64,000 nt of DNA from NCBI GenBank assembly GCA_949318235.1, contig OX439137.1, forward strand, positions 5,316,641-5,380,640, given 5' to 3'. Position numbers and translations under genes: made by a program. How positions within the stretch are numbered: the first letter of the stretch is position 1; every line of letters begins with the position of its first letter. This document shows positions 58,471 to 64,000 of this stretch, in pieces. Below the pieces are notes generated by a model that was not told where the DNA came from, searched no databases, and worked only from the letters and a program-made list of their open reading frames with translations. The DNA comes from Ecdyonurus torrentis (lineage: Eukaryota; Arthropoda; Insecta; Ephemeroptera; Heptageniidae).

Positions 58471-59010
58471 GATATTCTGACAGACATTCATAAAAACCCA
58501 AATTACATTGCAATAATATATAAATATGTTAAAAATTTACAGGCTAAATAAAGACCTGTTCACATGGAGTAATACTTACATTTAATGTAATAAAATTTTA
58601 GGTCACCGTGAAAAATGTAATTCTGATATGGATTAAAATCTTTAATCATAATACCATGGCAGTCCCATATACTTTAGGCTTTGGATTGGTTACAGAATAG
58701 CATTATATCAGCACAGTAAGAGAAAAAATATATATATTTGCTGTTGTCCCATTTGGATCAAGTGCCAACAATGCATTAGTGCAATTAAGAATAGGGAAAA
58801 ACTCACTAAATCCGTTATAATTTCCGAGCACATGAAATCGTAACAATAAAGGATACACCAAATTAATCAGCATAATTTCCTGGATTTTTTGGTAATGCAT
58901 ATCATGTAACTTTTGTTAATAATGGGAATTTTACAATGAAATTAAATGCAAAATAACCACAAATATATTAGGTTTTAGTTCTAAAATAATAACAATAAGT
59001 TTAAATTGAA

Positions 59011-59354
59011 TTAAGGATTGTATATAGATGGGGTGTATCTCAAAATCTATAAAGAAAAATTTCAAATTTTCTGATGCCATTTGAAAGTTAATAGTAACAG
59101 CTACCTATGATAAAATTTTCAGAGCCCGTGACCATCAGATAAGAGAGAAATTAATTATTGAAATTAACATGGGCTCTTATGGGACTAAAACTTCAAAAAA
59201 ATCATAATTAAAAATCTAGCATGTTGACCCCCCCCCCAAAATTTTTACATATTTGAAGATACCTAATCCTAATGTATCACTGTACAAAATTTCAGATTTT
59301 TCTGTCTTTACAACTTTTTAGTCAAATTCCACAGTAGCTGATTTCCTGCCTTAA
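59011..59354. mobile_element. TTAA-element family 3, copy 3
   Basis: The element 59015-59350 is flanked by TTAA at both ends and is the reverse complement of 42166-42497 with few changes (ends GGATTGTATATAG and GAAATCAGC-type). Confidence 0.75.
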
Positions 59355-60341
59355 GAAAATACAAGAACCAAAAAACAAAGAAAATTTTCCCATTTAAATT
59401 TTAAAATCTAATTGAAATGGAAGTACTTGAAGAATAGGCGAGAGCTAGCACACATGACCGATAAGATGATCATGAATCCTCCTACGGTGCTTTTTTATTA
59501 TAGCATTGCCACTACCATCTCTCCTAACATGATATAATCAATCTTATTACAAATTGAAAACATTACTCTATATGAACAGGAATAAAAAGGACACAAAAAT
59601 ATGCTCTAGAATAAAATTAAAATAGGACAAAATAATGGCAGATGCTCTTGACTTCAGTGTCAGAGTCTACTGCAAAGTTTATGAAGAAAAAATAATTTAA
59701 AACATTATTTTCATAATAAGGAATAAAATGTCAACATGACAAAGAGATAAAATTTTCACATAAATCACAGCTTCATTTAAGTGTGTACAGTACTATAATA
59801 AAATAAATATTAAAATTATACATTAGAGGAATATTGCTTTAAAAAAGGGGGGATTTAATGAGAAAAAAAAAACAGAACTCATCAATAATAACATCGATTT
59901 CAGACCTTTTGAAGTACACACTATCGATTTTACAAAGTTTAGGACAAAGAAGCAGCTATCGTTCACAGTAGATTTTATCACACAATCATTATTATTTGCT
60001 GATATTTTACTTGTATTAAATACATAACCACAATCAATTGTGTAACAATTACATAATATGTAATGGTGTTTTTACTTGAGCCTCAGAGATAATTTTTCTT
60101 AATTACAGCTAATTAAGTAATTAATTAAGGTATTTTTTATTCAAATAGCTAAGAATTTTTCAAGGAAAAAATTAATTTGGGACAAAAAAAAAAGCTGTTG
60201 ATAATAATAATAATTCTAACAGAAGTTATCATAGCTTTATTTCCCCACTAAGAAAAAATATAATATTAAGAATGTGCCACAAAGTGGTCAACTAAAGCAT
60301 CTGGCTACTATTGGTGGGTTCTTGGATTTGTTATTGGATCA
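59355..60341. other. intergenic stretch, nothing recognised
   Basis: AT-rich, no repeat family, coding segment or RNA gene was identified. Confidence 0.45.
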
Positions 60342-60615
60342 ATGTTGTTGCAAACAATATGTGTATCTCGTTTTTTGTCACTTTTAGCAAAATGTATATC
60401 TCGTTATTTGTCACGTGTAGCAAAATGACATGTTGCTTGTATCTTTTTTTTTTTTTTTTTTTTTCACCAAAGCAAAATGTGTAAGTCATTTCCGAACGTT
60501 ATGTAGTAGATGGTGCTTGACTTACACAATTATTGCTTCACGTGACAAAAAAAGAGATACACATATTGCTACACTTGACAAAAAAAAAGGATACACATAT
60601 GGTTCGCAACAACAT
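60342..60615. mobile_element. tandem-arm foldback family, member 4 (most complete)
   Basis: Ends ATGTTGTTGC and GCAACAACAT are inverted. Each arm carries two to three units of AGCAAAATGTGTATCTCG plus a T run plus GTCACNT. The core TGGTGCTTGACTTACAC is the reverse of member 3. It starts 40 bp past the stop of zinc-finger gene 2, so it probably contributes to or limits that gene's 3'UTR. Confidence 0.8.
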
Positions 60616-60622
60616 CAATATG

Positions 60623-60628
60623 TTTATT
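60623..60628 (-). promoter_or_regulatory. candidate poly(A) signal of zinc-finger gene 2
   Basis: AATAAA on the - strand only 27 nt after the TAG; cleavage 15-30 nt on would fall at the edge of the foldback at 60342-60615. Confidence 0.4.
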
Positions 60629-60654
60629 TCAATAAAACTGCTTTTGTACGAATT

Positions 60655-63600
60655 CTATTGGGTTATCATTTGTTCTTGTGGTGGATCAGGATCTGCTGGA
60701 ATGGTGATTCCTCCTAAATCAGGTTGCTCTTCTACATGTCTTTGAGCCACCAAATCTTCCACCTGAAACAAAACAATTCCTTGTCTGAGCATGATATTTG
60801 CAGATTACAAAAATATTAATACAGTATACTGTAGTTCTTGCAGATATGAACTTGAATATTATAAAAAATAGAGACTATCAAATCTGATTTGTTATCAGAA
60901 ACTAGATTCTGGAGTTTTTTTTTTTTTTTTTTTCCAATTAATTATTTTATTTTTTGAATTTTTAAGTCATTTTTGTGATTTATTTATGTAATTATGTTAT
61001 AGAACACTTTGATCATACTAATGATTTGTGATAGAACTGCCATTTTATAAGTATTCACAGTTGACCAATACTATTTTATTGCTGTATACAGCAACTTAAA
61101 AGGGAGAAAGAAAAGTGAACATTAAGTTTTCAGAAAATAACTGTAAAAATCACTTTAAAGGGGGGGGGGGGGGAACATCGCGGTTAGGATAAATAATAAA
61201 GAAAAGGATAGAATAGTAGAAGTTCTATGGAGAGGTGGAAGTCTCGAGTTATTATTAGTTATTATTATTAGCGTTAGTCTTATTTGTGTTATGATACAAA
61301 AAAAAAAAAATCATTTCATAACTGATAGCTTTTTTTCATATATTAATGACATTATCAATCAAAGAAGAGATTTACTTGAGCACATCACTAAACAATGAAT
61401 TTTTTTGTAAACTAAAAATTAAACTATAAAATTGCTTATATTGTGTATGTAATATACAGTTTTATTTTAAAATTTTATGTTACTATATTTATTTGATCCA
61501 TATACTGTACTTTTAATGTTTATAACATAATATTCTGAAATATTACTTTTTATTATTACCTATTAATTTAGCTTTTTATAATTTTTAAGTTGCAGAAAGT
61601 GGCAAAAAAAAAAAAAAAAAAAAAAGTTTAGTTATTCCGTTAAATGTCACTAGGATTTGTCATTATAAAAACTATCTCCCAAATTAATATAAAAAAGGAA
61701 AATAGACTTCAATTAAAAATAAACTTAAGTAATGAAAAAAATATGTTATTCTATTATATTCTACCACCTTTTTTTTATGAATCAATTTTTACAAAGTTAA
61801 TTTCTTTCCTGAATGAAAAATTTATCTTATTTTAGAAAAAAACTATCAAACTTAAGAGCTATAAATTTTATTGCAGCATGTATACATATACCTATCAAAA
61901 ACAAATATTCCTGATCACTACTCACCCTAATACATCCATCATCCACATCACTTGAGTCTGCAGGTATCTGAATAGTTATTGTTTGTTCAGTACCATCAGC
62001 TGACGTTTGCTTGCTGGCAATATTGGCGCGAACATCACGATCATTTTGAAGACATCGGAATATCAAATTTGCTGCTGCCAGATTACCTAAAAAAACACAT
62101 TTTCAAATAATATAAAAATGAGGGGGGGGGGGGAAGCATTGTGGTTGATATAATGATATATTATGTTACAAAATAAAATTTATTACAGAAAATAGTAGGA
62201 GAAAGATTAGAGCACACTAAATGGAATTAAAAACTAATAAAACGCAATCCCAAGCCCCCCCCCCCCTCTTATTTTTTTTCTTATTTTATTTTACAGTTCA
62301 AGAGCAACTATTTCACTCCATTCTTAGCATTATTATTAATGCTACAACCTTGATGGTGGTATCCACATTTTTACTACGAGCATGTTACTTCACATTATTT
62401 TAATTCATGTTCAAATTTACAGTTCCACATACCTGGGAAGAGATCAGAATTTGCATGACATTTACTACGTTGTTGTTCTTCTCTCTCATGGTCTGCAATA
62501 TGTGCTTTAAATTTTGCTTCAGCTAAACATTGATAGCCACAGGCTGAGCACTCAAATACACCTCCTTCTTTATCTAAAATATTAAATAATATATTTTATG
62601 TTAAACACAGAAACATGGTTTTAAAAACTTTGAAGTATTTGGTATTGCAATTTTTGTAAGAACAAAATAATAATGATAATAGCGCTTCCATTTTAAAGTT
62701 TCTTTTTTTTTTTTTTTTTTTTTTTTTTATTATTATTATTATTTTATTATTATTAGGTATTATTATTAGCCTATTGTTTATTATAATACTGTATTTTGAA
62801 TATCTTTTAGACCTGATTTTTTTTCTTTCAATTTTTTAACAGGTGGTATTTTACCTGGTAACCCATAGCTTGGTTTATAGCCTTATTGTTGACTTAAAGT
62901 GACCGTCCAGGCCCAGCCTTGTCAACATGCCCTTTTAATTCATTAAACACAAAATGGGACATCTAAAAGCATTTTCAATTTTTAATATTACTCCAATGTA
63001 ACCCAGCAGGAGAGCGCAAAAACATTGTAAAGTAGACAAACTGCACAAATTTTGAACATTTCTGATGTCAGGATACCAGGATACTCACATTCAATAGAAA
63101 AAATTGTGCGGGTTGCATAAGCTGAAAATTTGATTATACATTTAAGGCGTCAAAATTAGGTTCTTGGACATAAAAGTTGTATTTTTGATCATCATTTGTT
63201 TTGTGTTTAATAAATTAAAAAGGCATGTTGTATGGTCTGGACGATTCCTATAAGCATTGCGTTACATGACTCTTGTAAAAACCTTGTTTCAAATGCTAAA
63301 TCACCAGTTGAAATACAGCTTGCTATTTCTACGACTATAACAAATACTAGTAATAAAAATAAATCAGTTGTTTAGTTCAGAAAGTTATCCCACACAATTA
63401 TTTTAAAATTGGATATTAAAATACAGTATCTTCAATTCTCCACCACAAAAAAACAAAACAACAACAACAACAACAACATTGAATTTAGTTTATATTTCTT
63501 ACCAGGATGCCTTGCTCTCATATGATTCTTGAAAGAACTACTCTGAATAGCTGCATAGCTACAATGTGGACACTGATACTTTCTATCTCCCGTATGTCGC

Positions 63601-63706
63601 ATTTTATGTCGTCTAAGAGAATTATGGTCACCAGTACGAAAATCACAAGAATCACACGCGTAAGGCTTCTCGCCAGAGTGCTGGCGGAGATGCAGCTGCA
63701 TCATGG
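60655..63706 (-). CDS. C2H2 zinc-finger protein, 3' part (5' end outside window)
   Basis: Four exons join in frame on the - strand: 63706-63503, 62573-62433, 62086-61926 and 60762-60655, about 204 residues of the C-terminus. The first exon starts mid-finger after an acceptor (GATTACAG), so earlier exons lie beyond 64000. Visible: the end of one finger, then YACDSCDFRTGDHNSLRRH, YQCPHCSYAAIQSSSFKNH and, in the next exon, FECSACGYQCLAEAKFKAH. A Thr/Ile/Asp-rich segment (TITIQIPADSSDVDDG) and a Pro-rich end (PADPDPPQEQ) follow. Likely a nuclear DNA-binding protein of the poly-zinc-finger class; orthologue not recognised. Confidence 0.8.
61147..61245. repeat. G run and dispersed short repeat
   Basis: A G run (about 61158-61172) is followed by the AAAGGATAGAA ... 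AGTTCTATGGAGAGG repeat also seen near 13710 and 29240. Confidence 0.6.
62188..62250. repeat. relative of one arm of the 14.7-kb palindrome
   Basis: GAAAATAGTAGGAGAAAGAT and ACTAATAAAACGCAA follow the same order as the left arm at 14694-14752. No second arm follows; a C run interrupts it. Confidence 0.55.
62700..62760. repeat. poly-T and ATT repeats
   Basis: A T run of about 28 bases followed by (ATT)n, in an intron of zinc-finger gene 2. Confidence 0.85.
62904..63243. mobile_element. foldback with CGTCCAGGCC ends (340 bp)
   Basis: CGTCCAGGCC and GGTCTGGACG bound the element. AACATGCCCTTTTAATTCAT pairs with the mirrored right arm over about 45 bp. It lies in an intron of zinc-finger gene 2. 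Confidence 0.7.
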
Positions 63707-64000
63707 CTGTAATCAATAATCAATCAATTCATTTAGAAAAGAGACAAAACAATATTAATAATTTAAAAATATAGAATAGAGTGTATAAGTTCTTAAAATG
63801 TTCCTCTATTTTTTCTTTCTAACATTATCAGACCTAACTACAAAGGTGTGATTTCCTTACTTTATTTCATAATCAATATATAAAATTATTTAACAGCAAG
63901 GGGTAAATAGTGTAATAGTTCTATCACTTGGAAATGTGATCGAATTTATGTTTACTGTAATAATTTTTTAACCATTTTCTCAGGTGTTTAAGAAGTTTTA
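63707..64000. other. intron of zinc-finger gene 2, no exon seen
   Basis: AT-rich sequence upstream of the last acceptor; no further exon of the gene is visible before the window edge. Confidence 0.5.

Overview
The window is AT-rich eukaryotic DNA, almost certainly from an invertebrate animal. Genes are split by GT-AG introns. Long TA, CT, TG and poly-A/T runs are everywhere, and most non-coding space is filled with small inverted-repeat DNA elements. No species can be named from the sequence alone. There is no bacterial operon, CRISPR array or recognisable tRNA/rRNA gene.

Protein genes. Three complete copies of a ubiquitin C-terminal hydrolase of the UCHL3 type are present, each rebuilt here from seven exons. 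Copies 1 (6505-15751) and 2 (17654-31659) are a direct tandem duplication on the + strand that also shares 3' flanking sequence. Copy 3 (57916-53370) lies on the - strand. All three keep the catalytic Cys, His and Asp, the oxyanion Gln and a 12-nt microexon. Exon 4 of copies 1 and 3 is identical over all 146 nt although flanking introns and neighbouring exons have diverged, which points to exon-limited gene conversion. Between copies 2 and 3 lies a nine-finger C2H2 zinc-finger gene (39262-46493, +) with an acidic, proline-rich tail and an unrecognised C-terminal region. At the right edge is the 3' part of a second C2H2 gene (63706-60655, -). A candidate first coding exon of an unknown - strand gene lies at 5452-5303 behind a CpG-rich stretch, and a candidate promoter/first exon (+) lies at about 33733-33904.

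Mobile DNA. At 0.9-2.5 kb are two head-to-head, 5'-truncated copies of a Penelope-like retroelement (GIY-YIG end). Five elements of two hAT-like families carry matching terminal inverted repeats; all five have exact 8-bp target duplications. Three or four elements are flanked by TTAA. There is also a three-copy TA-flanked MITE family, a 1.4-kb TIR element with eight GGCCGAAAAGTGG motifs, a four-copy foldback family whose arms are built of about 30-bp tandem units, and many single foldbacks. Intron 2 of UCHL3 copy 2 holds a 6.3-kb array of about 16 monomers of about 370 bp. Each monomer is itself a foldback, and the whole array reverses orientation near 22.12 kb.

Layout: 0-6 kb retroelement and TIR elements; 6.5-15.8 kb UCHL3 copy 1; 17.6-31.7 kb copy 2 with satellite and hAT elements; 31.7-39.2 kb intergenic with a compound inverted repeat; 39.2-46.5 kb zinc-finger gene 1; 46.5-53.3 kb intergenic with MITEs; 53.4-57.9 kb UCHL3 copy 3; 60.6-64 kb zinc-finger gene 2 (partial). 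Exon joins were made by reading splice sites and frame by eye, without transcripts. Element boundaries were also read by eye and may be off by a few bases.
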